Counted from the stretch's first letter, positions 11,137 through 27,400 are shown. The stretch is DNA of 64,000 bases from Cepaea nemoralis (GCA_014155875.1 JACEFZ010025058.1:2897001-2961000); one strand, 5' to 3'. Notes: a model not told the origin generated them from the letters alone. Translations and numbers: made by a program.

Positions 11137-12355
11137 TGTGTGATTCATCAAGAAAGTCTGTGTAAAACTGTTTTGAATATCAAGCATGTTATTGACCCAG
11201 TTGTCAGTGTCATCAACCTCAACAGATCAGTAGGACTTAATCACAGACAGTTCAAGGCATTACTTGACGATTTGGAAACTGAATATTCCGATGTCTTGTA
11301 CCACACCAGTGTTCAATGGCTGAGTCTCGGCAAGGTGTTGAGGCGAGTGTGGGAACTCAGAGAAGAAATAGTGTTGTTTCTAGAGATGAAGGCACTGAAT
11401 GTGACTTTAATACTATCATTGTCAATAAAGAGTGGAAGTTAGACTTTATGTTTGCCATTGAAATTATGGAAAAGTTAAATGAACTGAATGTCAAACTTCA
11501 GGCCATAGATGTGTTTGCACATGAATTGTATGTACATGTAAAATCATTTCAGGCAAAATTCTCACTGTTCTCCAGACAAGCAAGTGAAAAAATGTTTTGT
11601 CACTTCCCTTTGCTGAAAAAAACCCGATTTCTAGTGAAATGACTGAAAAGTACAAAGCCCAATTGAATGAAAAATTTGGATAGAGATTCCAAGATTTCAA
11701 GAACTTAGAGCCACAGTTCAATATTCTCAGTTCCCCTTTTAGTGTAGGAGCTGATACAGCCACAGAGGCCATACAGTTGGAGCTGCTTGACTTACAAGCA
11801 GATCAGGACCTGAAAGAGAAATTCAAGTCAGATGGTTTGCTGGATTTATATGGATCTTTATCACAAGAATCATTTCCCAACTTGAAAAACTTTGCAGCTA
11901 ACAGTGTATCATTGTTTGGATCAACATACATTTGCAAACAAGCATTCTCTTGCTTGAAGATCAACAAATCTAAGACTAGGCCTTTACTGTCGGACTGCAA
12001 CTTGCATGCTGTCATGCGAATTTCAATAAGTAAACTTGCTCCAGATGTCAAGAATATTATCAAAAAGTGCAAGCAGTTACATACATCTCATTAGAAATCA
12101 AAAATTATAGTGACAATTTAATCGGTTTGTGTCTAAATTAAAGCCATTGATAGATAATAAGGAATATTTATTATAATAACAAGTTTTTAAAATCTTCTTA
12201 ACAAATTAGTAAACGTTTTTGTCCATATTGTCAAATATAATGTATACATGTTATAAGTAAAATAAAATTGCAATAATTAGTTATTTATACTGCTTAATAA
12301 CCTATAAATAATTAATAATTACTTATTGTGATAGGTTGCTGTAAACAAAATAGAC

Positions 12356-12463
<108 letters not shown>

Positions 12464-12523
12464 CGGCCCCCGAATAGCTTTACATTTGTCAATGCGGCCC
12501 TCCGCACAAAATGTTTGCCCACC

Positions 12524-13747
12524 CAGGAAGCAAAGTGTAGGCCTGAAAGTGGCTGAAAACTGATGACAAGACATGATCCAGATAGCCACGTTGTGAGAAG
12601 AAACCCAAACTTGTACGGGGTGTGTGGCGAAAATCATCACGATCCAGGGATAATTATCGGATACACAGGAGTTAGCAGACATGAACGGTGCTCTTAAAAG
12701 ACGCTAGCTGAGATAAGGATTATAATAGAAAGGCATCAATCAGAGTTGGTCAATGTGAAGTAAACCGATGTGGTGAGACCTCGAGGGCCTACGGAGTTAG
12801 TAGTGTCAAAGAAGTTGGCAGAAGACAAGTAATTATCGGAAGTGAGGTCAATGTTTAATAGACGTAGGAAAAGAAGTCTTTAAAGCTCTTGAGTTCTGAT
12901 ACAGGCATATGAGTGACATCAAAAGCGTCATCTGTGTACCTTATGTGCAGTTTAAGGACTCTACCAGTAAACTGTTGCCACACCTGCTGCTCAAGTGTCT
13001 CATTTCCATCACAGGCCGCTTATTAGTTAAAATATTGGCCACTGATATCACAAGAATTTAGAGTCAGAACCATTACAACGGGTTGAGTCTTTCAAGATAG
13101 AAACGCAAATCTATGAGGGAAAGATGTGTACAAGGGTGTGTGATGAGAGACCTCCTACTAAAAGTTGAAAAGTCCTGTCCAAAAATCAGTTATATGATAG
13201 GTTGGACAAGCGGAAACCTGTGTAATGTTGTATGTGTATTTTTGGGCAGCATGTTAAAGACAGGTTTATCCAAACAACTAAAGTGACTGTACAAGGAAGT
13301 TTACCATTGAGGAAGAAGTCCTTTTCTAATGAGAGTGGCTGTCTTATGACGATGTCTTCACGATGTTGTTGCCTGTCAGCACTTGTCATTTTTCTGGCGT
13401 TAGGTTGGAGCGCCTCTGTGGATTCCACCTAGTGTTGTTGTATGTTGATAAGGGCATTTTGTGCATTCAGATCCTGCGCTTGTGATGGGTCTGGACTTAG
13501 AGTATAATTATACTTACCTGACTGTGTTCATGCCCCACTCCTTGTCAGTTGTGCCAACACTCACACAAATCTCTGCGCCACTACACATTTTCCCAATGTC
13601 TGCTGAATATCGCGTATTCCATCTGGATTCATTATTGTTACATTTTCCAAGTTAAGTACCCCATAGTTCATTTCATTCTGCTGCTTAATTCTACTTCACA
13701 TAATTCATACTATTATGCCTTAATGCAGATAGTTTATTGCCATTTAC

Positions 13748-13749
<2 letters not shown>
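12524..13749. other. Unassigned DNA
   Basis: No supported gene. Small open frames at 13186-13655 on both strands show no recognisable domain. Confidence 0.5.

Positions 13750-13789
<40 letters not shown>
13750..13789. repeat. (TG)n microsatellite
   Basis: Twenty TG units. About 25 bp downstream is CTGAAGAAGGGTTGTCGCC, reminiscent of Penelope-like element ends, but too short to call. Confidence 0.95.
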
Positions 13790-13792
<3 letters not shown>

Positions 13793-14353
13793 GCTTTGTT
13801 TTTGATTGTTGTTTGCTGAAGAAGGGTTGTCGCCGCAACGACCTGCTGTTTTGTAATTGTAATTTTGTAAAGTTGACTTAATCTTCGAATTTTCCAAGTG
13901 TATACATTCCTACAACTGTATTTAAGTTAGACCTATCTCATTAACATTCTGCATGTGGTAGACGTGCACCCGTTGTATGGACTTGCCCATACATTCTATG
14001 AAACATGTTCATGCTGCATTCAGAACATTGCCATACATCGTGTGGCACATTGTCACACCCTTTATATGGAAACAAGTGTCACGCTTAACATTAACAATGT
14101 TTATACAAAGACATGTTCATAACATACATTAGACACGTTTATGTCTAACATATTTACAATATGCATGGAACGTTTTTTTTCCTTATGGAAAATTTGAATA
14201 CTTCGTATGAAACATATTTCTACCTTCGATGAAGCATATTTATACCTTATATGGACTAATTTGATACTTTACTTCGAACATTGTCATGCTTTATAAGAAC
14301 AATTTACACACCTTTTGGGGAACATGTTCAAACTTCGTATGGAACATTTCCTA

Positions 14354-14356
<3 letters not shown>

Positions 14357-14425
<69 letters not shown>

Positions 14426-14707
14426 GTCTCTCTCTCTCTCTAGCTCTCTCTCTCTCTCTCTCTCTAAATCTCTATCACTGTTTCTCTGTCGCACTTTCTC
14501 CAATTCTCTCGCCCTCTCACACTCACTCCTGTTCTCTCTGCTTTCTCTCTCGCTCTCTTTTGCCCTACTTCTGTCTCGCTTTCTCGTTGCCTTGCTCTTT
14601 CTCTTACTCTCTGACTCTCTCAGCTTTCCTCGTTCTCTCTTTTACTTTCTGCTCTCGTCCCCCTCTCTCTCATTCTGTCTCTGTCTCTGTATCTCTGTCT
14701 CTCTCTG

Positions 14708-14754
<47 letters not shown>

Positions 14755-14762
14755 CTCGCTCT
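14357..14762. repeat. (CT)n and degenerate pyrimidine tract
   Basis: A CT array (14357-14460) grades into a C/T-rich degenerate stretch and back into pure CT (about 14713-14762). The long Ser/Leu open frames across it are artefacts of the repeat. The 567 bp before it (13790-14356) hold no recognised gene. Confidence 0.95.
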
Positions 14763-15790
14763 CACACAAGTGCATATTTATGTGTGTATATATTAATACA
14801 AAACTGTGAGGTTAAAATATACACAAAACTCAGATATATGTTGCCTAAACCACCGCGTTTTACAAGTCCACCTTTTGGGGAGTAAATATCGAATTTTCTG
14901 TCTCGGGGTGTCTATATTTCCTCTATCTACCGCCATGTTGGTCTGCCCCTCATGTCTTCCAAGAACCACGCCTTCGATTGCTGTTCTTTCTGAACAACTG
15001 CAACGTCTGATCTGACAAATACAGTGTAGTTCTCGAAACATGATACTGTTTATGCCTAACAATTATTCGATGTTCACATTGTAAAATTTTCCTGAACACA
15101 TTTACTACATTATGAAAAATAAACTGTCAGAACAACATTCATTATTCACATATGTGAGTTATATATCAGTTTACTTAGATGAAAATTTACATAATATAAA
15201 TAATAAGCTACAGATTTATAATAATCATTCAGAGTGGCCTGATGGATACTAAACAATAAACAAGTGGTAAAACTAAACATAAATGTAAAGAAAACAGCCC
15301 AGCAGAAACATATATCAACACATTGTAAACATATAAATACACAGCCAAAAATAGAGCACCATCGTTCAATAGAATATTATTTCTAAGGAATGTCAGACAG
15401 AATACACATACAAAAGACACGAATCTTCACCACAAATACTTAAATTTACAATTAAGCGAGGCAATACGGGAATAGCAATACTAACTAAAGATCAGTTTAT
15501 CAAGACGCTAAGAAAGGTGGCAGACCAAATTCTAAGGTCCAAAATAAAAACAGTCAGTCACTTTGATCTATAAACAGATCTATGTCTTTGAAAGTATATA
15601 TGTAAAGCTATTTTAAAAGGAACTGATATAGAATTAATTTATTTGTTTTTCATTAAGAATCGGCATCATAGCATTGTCCCCCCTCTCACAAATGTAGTAA
15701 GGTGTAGATGCTGATGATTTCAGTTGTACATTGGGTGTAAATGCATTTATTCTTTTTCTCATACAACCATCCTGTGACACGGCGCTTCTG
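14763..15790. other. Unassigned DNA
   Basis: No gene or repeat family recognised. AT-rich with a few short open frames. Confidence 0.5.
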
Positions 15791-15791
15791 G

Positions 15792-16095
15792 TAATACATT
15801 CATCCATCCATCATGCGCCATGTTGATAAGCGTGATTCACCATTTCACTAGATCACCAGAGTTGTGGATCAGCTGAGTGTTCTTGTCTCGACATGCCACG
15901 TGGCCAAGACACCCAGGTATTTACTTCGCTGGCTTCACTAGTTCTCTTCCCCTCGATCTTGCCAGTTGTCACCAGGTTCTCCAATGTATTTCTTCTCATA
16001 ATATGCCCAACAATATTGACTGTCTACGTCTAATTTCTCTAATCAGTTTACGATTTTCATGTGTTTCTTGCAGAACTTGGTCACTGGTTTTTTTT
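15792..16095 (-). mobile_element. RTE-B 3' fragment
   Basis: The reverse complement aligns by eye with the last 300 bp of the RTE-B copy at 62727-63682: the AAACTGATTAG block, the ATTGGAGAAC...GTGACAACTGGCAAGAT block and the GGTGATC...GTGAAATGG block come in the same order. The 3' end lies near 15792 with a GATGGATGGATGA-type tail on the minus strand. Frameshifts are frequent; only the RT C-terminal extension is represented. Confidence 0.85.
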
Positions 16096-18062
<1,967 letters not shown>

Positions 18063-19204
18063 TCTTACTCACTCACACTATTTCATTATGACATGCTTCC
18101 ATATTCATTCAGCGTGATCAGTATACTCAGTCACCAACCTTCGTCCAACAGACGATGGTTCATTTCCTTCAACGCTTACTTCATACCCAAGTGGAGCAGT
18201 CCTGGTTGCTATGGTATGGTTAGGTCGACAAGACCCAAGAAGACCGCTGTCTAGATAAGCACATGAGACGCTAAGTCAGTATTTAAAACCTCGGGTATAA
18301 CCAGGAATTAGCTGGCGCGACAATATCGAGCAATCACTGAAGCACTGAGGACTGTACACGAAACAATATACACAGAAGGCCAATGACAGAGCAATCTGGG
18401 AAGCTCTCTGTACGATTTCTACACCGCATAGTGGAAGAGGGGATACACATTTTGCAACTACTTACTCCTTATGCGTTTTATGCGTTTACTGTACAGCTGC
18501 TTCGTAAGTCGAAACATGGGTTTCTCTCATAGTAGGCCAACATTATGTTTTGAAGTTCTGAGGGTGTCCTGCATCCCATCCATTCATATTGATACTGGTT
18601 AAAGTCGAAGTTGATTATTTCCTGGGAATGTTAGCATCTCCGTGAGCTTGATCCGGAAAGTCGAGGCATGCTCAGTACGTAGATAGTGGATTTCATTCAC
18701 CCATACGTTCACATCTGGCACAGTTAACATTATCGTCATGCGGGCGTCGTGATCAATGGGGCAGCAGACTGTTGTTTCTGCCATTAGAGTGTCAAGAAAT
18801 GGGCCCATTTGACATTTTACAAGCCCTTAGAAAGTTCGGCCAAAACAAGAACTTGTTGAATCAAAATAACCAGTAGAATGCACGAGCGCTATTGGAGATT
18901 GAAGTATTCAGACACGAGCAGCAAGCCATGGTCATGAATAGGCTTGTCAATAAATACCGAACTGTTGTCATGTTATTTTGCACTGATGGATTTGTTACCT
19001 GGGAAATCGGACCACTTATAGAGAAATGCGAAGTGCAATGATGATAATCCGCAGTTAACTGTCGTATCTCTCGGTTGAGATCATTGTTCTTAGTGGTAAC
19101 TTGACTCCAGACAACTGTGCGAACATCAGCACTCATTCAGTGACTATTCCTTGAACATTCACTGGCGTAGTATTTCTGTGCACACTGAATGTCTATATCA
19201 CGGC
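18063..19204. other. Unassigned DNA, possible 3' flank of the GPCR-like exon
   Basis: No gene recognised. If the minus-strand exon at 19205-19545 is real, this interval would include its 3' UTR. Minus-strand open frames at 18599-18808 and 18861-19136 are not recognised. Confidence 0.4.
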
Positions 19205-19545
19205 TTATCGCCTCTGTCCAGTAACAAAAAAGTGAGCTCTGTCCTCACGCCCTACAGAGCTGAGCGACACCCGGCTAGAGCTGGTCGCAGCGTCTGCCAG
19301 GGGCGAGACAAAGGAATACCGACAACCCGGAGTCACGTATGAGTTGAGCGCATTTGGGTGGGCCGACGTTCTACTCATCCTCTCGTTCTGTCTATATGAG
19401 AAAGATGACTCTGAGTGTCTCTTGAGTGGAAACAAAAGGTACCTTCTGATTCCATTAGTGTCCTCTCTGGGCCGACGAGTCAGTGTTCCTCTCAGGCAGT
19501 AGCAGCAGCGGACAAACTCTCGCTTGAACTTGATCGTGAACATAC
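19205..19545 (-). CDS. Putative terminal exon of a class A GPCR (helix 8 and cytoplasmic tail)
   Basis: An open frame of 112 codons on the minus strand, preceded directly by a good splice acceptor (TGCTTATATTTCAG, then GT). It opens MFTIKFKREFVRCCYCLRG. This resembles the segment after transmembrane helix 7 of rhodopsin-like receptors: an amphipathic helix 8 of the (F)xxKF+REF type followed by clustered cysteines that are often palmitoylated. The rest is a Ser/Thr/Arg-rich tail (RRPREDTNG, SESSFSYRQNERMSR) ending at a TAA at 19205-19207, as in G-protein-coupled receptor tails with kinase sites. The exon would start at 19545, the two bases before the ATG completing a codon begun in the upstream exon. 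I did not find an NPxxY-type TM7 exon upstream (higher coordinates) in the window. Composition here is more balanced than the AT-rich flanks. It may still be a chance frame. Confidence 0.4.
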
Positions 19546-21311
<1,766 letters not shown>

Positions 21312-22324
21312 ATGCATGTTGTCAAACATTGAACATGTGACTACATTAAACACTAACCAGTGAGAAGAAGAATGGATTGACTCTGGTCGTAATAGAAGTA
21401 CTCATAGCAGAGATTGATTCAATGTAATAACAGGGACGCAGATGAAACAATCCATAAATGAGTGCGAGGTTTTGTTGACCAGCATAGGTGGATGGTATCT
21501 GGTCTTTGTGTGCTATCTGTGCCTTGCAGTGTCGTCGTTTCTCGTTGTATTATTGGGGTCCAGTTAGCGTGCTTTGTATTCACTCTTTGGATGACTTGCG
21601 AGGGTTATGCTCGCTGCCTTCAGCTGATCTATTTGAACTGGAGCGCTAGGACTCTAATCCATATTTCAACATTTTCGTCATGCAATTTTTCTGTCAACTG
21701 TCTTTCTGTTTTGATTTCGTGAAAGAGTTTTGAATTCTTTATCCGCCACCTTGACTACTCTTTCTGTACCCCGTCTTGTGTGAGTTTTCATGTCTGTCAA
21801 CAATGTCCTCTTTATGGATACCCCTGGTAACTGCATGTGTCGCGCATATCATTTCTTGGACCTGTTCATCATCGTTCCCTCCTCCCCCCCCCCCCCCCCC
21901 CCCCACCTTTTTTCTTTTCCTTTTCTTGCATCTAATTATTTAGCATATGTGTCATTCTTACCTCTCCCTAATTTTTGTAACTACGTATCTAGTGTACATT
22001 ATCACCAGTGTCTACTCCGCAGAGATAAATATATAACTTATATACTAAGCTTGTTTGGGAACCCTATTGCCGCGTATTTGACATGTATTATCTTTTAGTG
22101 AACATTCCCCGTTTATTCGCCATCAAATACTTCTAAGTAAACATCATCTGTTTGTCAGCCACCCACCCAAATTTTGATATGAAACTAGCTTCTTATGCGA
22201 TGTACTGTACACCAACAGTTCCTCTACTGCGCTCCACCTGCCAGCTAATTCCATTCCTAATCATCATATGCTTTTGTCATTCACCCATGTCTGCAGACGA
22301 ATATCTAATTTCCTATATACAACG
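21312..22324. other. Unassigned DNA with a poly-C run
   Basis: No gene recognised. A run of about 18 C lies at 21887-21904. Confidence 0.5.
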
Positions 22325-23075
22325 CCTGTTTGTCAGTCGCCATTCTTTACATATGATTCTCTGTTATTCTATACACATAGCCTGTTTGTTAGTCGCCATT
22401 CTCTACATATGATTCTCTGTTATTCTATACACATAGCCTGTTTGTCAGTCGCCATTCTCTACATATGATTCTCTGTTATTCTATACACATAGCCTGTTTG
22501 TCAGTCGCCATTTTCTACATATGATTCTCTGTTATTCTATACACATAGCCTGTTTGTTAGTGGCCATTCTCTACATATGATTCTCTGTTATTCTATACAC
22601 ATAGCCTGTTTGTTAGTCGTCATTCTCTACATATGAATCTCTGTTATTCTATACACATAGCCTGTTTGTTAGTCGCCATTCTCTACATTTGATTCTCTGT
22701 TATTCTATACACATAACCTGTTTCTTAGTCGTCATTCTCTACATATGATTCTCTGTTATTCTATACACATAGCCTGTTTGTTAGTCGCCATTCTCTACAA
22801 ATGATTCTCTATTATTCTATACACATAGCCTGTTTGTTAGTCGTCATTCTCTACATATGATTCTCTGTTATTCTATAAACATAGCCTGTTTGTTAGTCGC
22901 CATTGTCTACATTTGATTCTCTGTTATTCTATACACATAGCCTGTTTGTCAGTCGCCATTCTCTACACTTGATTCTCTGTTATTCTATACACATAGCCTG
23001 TTTGTTAGTCGCCATTCTCTATATATGATTCTCTGTTATTCTATACACATAGCCTGTTTGTTAGTCGCCCGTCTC
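22325..23075. repeat. 56-bp minisatellite, about 13 copies
   Basis: A tandem array with a 56-bp unit built around GATTCTCTGTTATTCTATA and CATAGCCTGTTTGTTAGTCG. I count 13 occurrences of the GAxTCTCT(G/A)TTATTC core. Copies differ by scattered substitutions (for example CGCC/CGTC/GGCC and TTAG/TCAG). 56 is not a multiple of three, so the array cannot code a regular repeat protein. It ends within about 30 bp of the 3' tail of the LINE at 23085-23890. Confidence 0.95.
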
Positions 23076-23084
23076 TATTAATCA

Positions 23085-23890
23085 ATCAATAAAGTGCCGT
23101 CTCAACAATGGTGGCTGGCTGCAATGGATCTCCAACACTGCCTGTCTCCCGCCCTGACTGTGCATTCTGTCCAATTGCTGTACGTCCATCTCTTCATGTT
23201 ATCTTCCCACTTTTATCATTATCTATCTCTCGTTCGCTTACCTTCAACCTTATCCTCCAGTATGGTTTTGATAAGAGTATTTTGTCTTTTAATATAGCCA
23301 AAATATTGCACTTACCTCTTATTTATTTCTGTCATCAACTCTCTTTTCGTTTCCAGTTTTCATAGAACCTCTGTATTTGGTTGTTTTTGTTTCCATGAAA
23401 TACAACATATTCTTCGTATATCCACATCCCCAGGGCCTCTATTCGACTTTTTAATTGCGTGTGCAATGTCCAGACTTCCGCGCTATACATAACATATATA
23501 AACATTTGATAATCATCATATTTTTAAGAAATGCTTTGCTAGTCTCTCTATATGTTAACACCGATCTCATGTTGTTGAATACACTTTTGGTCATTTCTAT
23601 TCCTTTTTTAAATGTCTATTTCACTCCTGCCATCATCTATTTTTACGTGTCCAACATAGGAGAAACTTCTTGCTTGTTCTAGTATCCCTCGTTTACTGTG
23701 ATGGTTATTTAATGATGGCCTCGCCATTCCACTTGCAAGTATCACAGTCTTCGTTTTTAGGATATTAATATCTAAGCCACATTCTACACTGTGCCTGTGT
23801 ATTTATTCCACAAAGTTTTGTAACTCTTCCTCGCTTTCTGCTATTAATACTGTTTCATTAGCATATCTAAGATTAAAAACGTTTTCCCTT
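23085..23890 (-). mobile_element. RTE-G: RT C-terminal half and 3' end
   Basis: On the minus strand the reading recovers NLRYANETVLIAESEEELQN (a decayed (Y/F)ADD-box block), GLDIN, an SxVGHVKID block and AEVWTL, in the order seen in RTE C-termini, interrupted by stops and frameshifts. The 3' end is near 23085 with an ATTGATTGATT tail that abuts the minisatellite. The second aspartate of the ADD box is mutated (ANE). The N-terminal RT of the same family lies on the same strand at 25510-26155, so 23891-25509 may be an insertion that split one copy. Confidence 0.75.
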
Positions 23891-24215
23891 AGCAAATTTG
23901 GATAACGAAGACTCAAACAATAAGTAATCATAGTTGATAATGTTTCTGACATGAAACGATGTTAGTTGCGTGATACGATTGATTTGTTCGACTGAGGGTG
24001 AATAAACTACCGGGCTGGTCACCCTAGAACAATCACAGGAGTCGATTGATGGAGCCAGTGTCACCTATGTACTTGGGAACTAAAACAAGGTAACTAATCC
24101 TTGTATCATGTGACTTAGATACATATATACCCACAGGCCTTGAATACATGATTCCGATACAACACTCACGAGGACACATACAGCATCACATTGAATCTAT
24201 CAATCATTGTAAGAT

Positions 24216-24259
24216 TGATTGATTGATTGATTTAGGAACCGACATCACAGCATTCGGGA
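24216..24259 (-). mobile_element. 44-bp RNase H LINE 3' terminus, 11-bp TSD
   Basis: The minus strand matches the last bases and tail of the LINE at 10572-11136: a CCCGAATG-like block, then GATGTCGGTTCCTAAATCAA. The duplication CATTGTAAGAT is at 24205-24215 and 24260-24270, so this is a complete, extremely 5'-truncated insertion. Confidence 0.85.
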
Positions 24260-24917
24260 CATTGTAAGATAGATTATTAACAAACTCTTTCGATTATTTA
24301 AAATATCCCACTTTTGTTCTCAAATCAATTTAAAGTAAAATCATTAGCCCTCATTATTTTAAAACTAATATTGCCAGATTGGCAGACAGGCCTGTGTGGG
24401 CGTTCATTAAAACTGTAAAAATCAGTTCATTCTGTCTCTCTGTCTTCTGCCCTGATAGACCCTTCAGAACAATGTATGTTGATATTTGTGCAATGACATT
24501 ATCCAGATTAATTAATCAGATACCCATTAAACAAACTGATTGATCCATTGGAAATGAGTATCTGTTCACCTGATTGTTTCTAGGCCACACTCAATATCTA
24601 CAAGCAAGCACTCCGCATCACCGGAAGGACACCCATGTTTGTTGGGGTCGGACATCGTGCTTCCATCCCACCTCACATCCCACTTTCTTCAGTAAAATCA
24701 CGATACGACAAAAAAAAAAAGAGCAACATGTTACAACGGTCAGGCTGTAGTCGTTTGTTAAATATGCCACAGGGATCCAAGAACTCTGGAATAGATCAAC
24801 CTGAATGCATACCCAGTTTCAGACTTAACCTACTCCAATGGAAAATGAATAAGTAACTATCAATGAGGAACTGGAATATAGTTTGATGTTAGTGAACCTG
24901 TATGTTTGGGGCATCAA

Positions 24918-25043
<126 letters not shown>

Positions 25044-25509
25044 CCCTTGTTTTTGAATTGGATTTATGTGTTATGAACTTAATGATCAATAACCCAATTT
25101 ATGTTTAGTAAATTATGAAAAGGAGGTCATTTCCTCCCTTGAGTGTATTTATTTTCTTGTCATTGTGAAGTTGTTTAAATAAACACACCCTAGATATTAA
25201 TTACAAAGCTGAGAGAGGTGTGGCAAGGAACCACCAAAAGGATATTGTTATTCAGGGAAACTTCTCCTTGGTTTCTTAGAGGAATTCCTTGGTTCTCCGA
25301 GACTCTAGTTATGGACTCAAGCATTTGAGCCATTGAAAGTTAAGATAATTATAACGGGCAGGATCACATTGGGAAAGAGGAACTTTAAAATCCTCTATCT
25401 CTTTGGGGTTGATCCTACGTTATCCGGCATGCACTTCGGCTCGAGTGGTAGGTAAATGGCTATGATGTTTTCTAGCAATTGTCATTGTATCCCGTAGTCT
25501 TCAAGGATG

Positions 25510-26155
25510 GTCCATAATTTGTATATGTCTACTCTTGATTTACAAAGACACTATTCTGCTGGTCACTATAATCGATGGTTTTTTTCACATATTTGTCTAA
25601 GTGTGAATAGTGCATCAGTGCTGCTTTTACCTTTCCGGAAACCGAATTGTACTTTGCTTAACTGTTATTCATCTATGGGTCTAGCACTTTGTTTCAGTAG
25701 TTTTGCGTACATTTTCTCTATATGGCTCAGGAGTGATTTACCTCTGTATGTTTCGCACTTTCTCATATTGCCTTTCATTTTCCATATCGGTACCATTATT
25801 GCCTGTTGACAATGTCTGGGAGGTTTCTTTCTTCCCATGTTATAATAAAAAGTCTTGTCAGCCATTTAACTCTTGTTTTCCCACAGGCCTGCATAGCTTC
25901 TGTGCTAATTCCATCTGGACCCGGTGATTTGTTTTTAGGACTTTTCTGTTTAACCGATTTGACTTCTGCAGGGATTAAGTTTGGTTCCTGTTGTCCATAG
26001 CTTGTGGGCACCCACCTTGCTAGTCTTTGTTGTGGATTAAATAATGGTATACATCTTATGATGGTGGTTGGGTTGTAGCATGCATCTCTGTTTCTCATAT
26101 TATTGACACGGTTATAACATTCTCTTGGGTAGTCTTTGCTAAAAGTCGCCATCTG
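25510..26155 (-). mobile_element. RTE-G: linker and RT N-terminal region
   Basis: Minus-strand frames give the pre-RT linker and RT motif 1-2 region: KSPGPDGISTEAMQACGK, then after a frameshift near 25805 QAIMVPIWKMKG and YRGKSLLSHIEKMYAKLL, then QLSKVQFGFRKGKS. The order is that of an RTE RT domain N-terminus. A second copy of the same block lies at 62690-62726 plus 63694-63880. Inactive. Confidence 0.8.
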
Positions 26156-26164
26156 TTCACCGTA

Positions 26165-26980
26165 ATCAAGATGGCGGAGCAAACAAAGATCGCTGCGATC
26201 TGGAGATATAATTATGTATTTTGTGTGTGATTCTTAATTTAAATTTGTTCAAATAAGGATGAATCCACGACAGATCCAGCAAACCAATAGGGAATTTATT
26301 TGTTCAAGTACTATTGCTCGAGAATTATGGAGGAAATTGAAAGAAAAGTGCGACTCTATCAGCGCTCACACCGGAAACACACCGAACAAGCGAAAAACAA
26401 CAGGTAAGTTACGAAACAAACAGGAGATATTTGGAAATTGGAATATTAGTTGCCTAGGTGATAAAGAACCAGCTCTTGTCGAGTTTATGAAAAAATCAAA
26501 TATTCAAATATTAGTTAGTACTCGCAGATACGAGGAAAAAGGGAAGAACACAAAACGAACACATGCAAGTTACGTTGAACACATGCAAGTTGGAGTGGCG
26601 TCGATCAGCGAGAGAAGGCTAAACATGAAGTGGGTTGTTTTATTGCATCCAGAAAAAAACGAAAGCCATTATCAACACTAAATTTAATTCAGAAAGAATA
26701 ATAGTAATACAGATCAATGAAGGCTGTTAATAAAGCAACTTTTATACAATCATACGCCCCATGTAACGACAGTAACAGCGATGAGTACAAAGACGAATAT
26801 CTTGATAACCTTGCAGAAGCGCTAACCAATGTCAGTGAGACAGATGAACTTATTGTGATGGGTGATTTCAACGGACCAATAGGCACACGAAGAACGTCGT
26901 AAGATGAATGCATGGGACCATTCAGCGACACGGAGACTGAATGTAATAGCAATGGTCAACACCTACTCAACATATTTACT
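26165..26980 (+). mobile_element. RTE-like endonuclease remnant, 5' end at an ATGGCGG motif
   Basis: Starts at an AAGATGGCGGAGC sequence typical of an RTE-like 5' UTR. Downstream frames show GNWNISCLGDKEPALVEFM (the APE endonuclease N-terminus, usually GTWNVR), then QSYAPCNDSN and the ELIVMGDFNG catalytic motif near 26850, with stops and frameshifts in between. It reads plus, head-to-head with the minus-strand RT at 25510-26155. At about 26980 it is followed without RT by RTE-B C-terminal sequence. Confidence 0.75.
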
Positions 26981-27400
26981 TTTGTATCGATGTGAAATGT
27001 GGACAATGAGCTGACAAGCTGGAAAAAAAAACATCTAATGGTAGTGAAAATGTGGTTTCTGAGGTGGTTTCTGACAATGCAAAGAATGCATTGCACAGAC
27101 AGAAAAACCAACGAGCAAGTCCAACAAAAACACATGAAAACCATAAACTGATAAGAGAAGTTAGACATTCAATGTTTTGTTTGACACGTTATGAGAAGAA
27201 ATGAACTAGAACACTCAGAGACAACTGGCAAGATTGAGGGTAAACGAGCAAGGGTAAGGCAGAGAGATCTGGATGGTTTGGCAACCTGGCATAATCGAAA
27301 CAAGGACATGAAGCTGATCCAGGACTCTAGTGATCGTGTGATACTGCAAAAGATGACCGGCCATGCTTATGGGCATGACACATGCCCGTGATGAATCGTT
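26981..27400 (+). mobile_element. RTE-B C-terminal fragment
   Basis: Aligns by eye with 63280-63670: the GTGGACAATGAGC block (EAWTMS), AAAATGTGGTTTCTGAGG, then AACTGGCAAGATTGAGGG and GGTTTGGCAACCTGGCAT. It ends near 27395 with a GTGATGAAT tail. Multiple frameshifts. It is joined directly to an endonuclease remnant, giving an element with no RT between. Confidence 0.8.

Larger units (their letters stand above)
8494..12094 (+). pseudogene. hAT transposase, GTF2IRD2-like, split by two insertions
   Basis: A hAT-family transposase remnant in three pieces. Piece one (8494-9155) starts at ATG with NNKRKIEDECR, then a BED-like finger (CLLCRDLVAVFK...KRHYQTKH) with an internal stop near 8632, then SLALDESTD (first catalytic Asp region). 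Piece two (10275-10571) resumes with HDTAQLLIF and the VTTDGARALTG motif (second catalytic region). Piece three (11151-12094) resumes with the VIHQESLC motif and ends with a C-terminal dimerisation segment (LKNFAANSVSLFGSTYICKQ, then LK-NKSKTR) and a stop at 12092-12094. A (AAC)n array at 8913-8970 and several stops and frameshifts add further damage. The order of motifs matches vertebrate and invertebrate GTF2IRD2-like hATs. The protein is non-functional. Confidence 0.85.

Noticed and set aside
13816..13870. CTGAAGAAGGGTTGTCGCC as the end of a Penelope-like element
   Set aside because: Only a short motif matches and no RT or GIY-YIG sequence is present nearby.
14281..14885. 170-200-codon Ser/Leu frames
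   Set aside because: Produced by the (CT)n tract in overlapping frames.
22325..23075. CRISPR-like array
   Set aside because: The 56-bp units are contiguous with no unique spacers; it is a minisatellite in a eukaryotic context.
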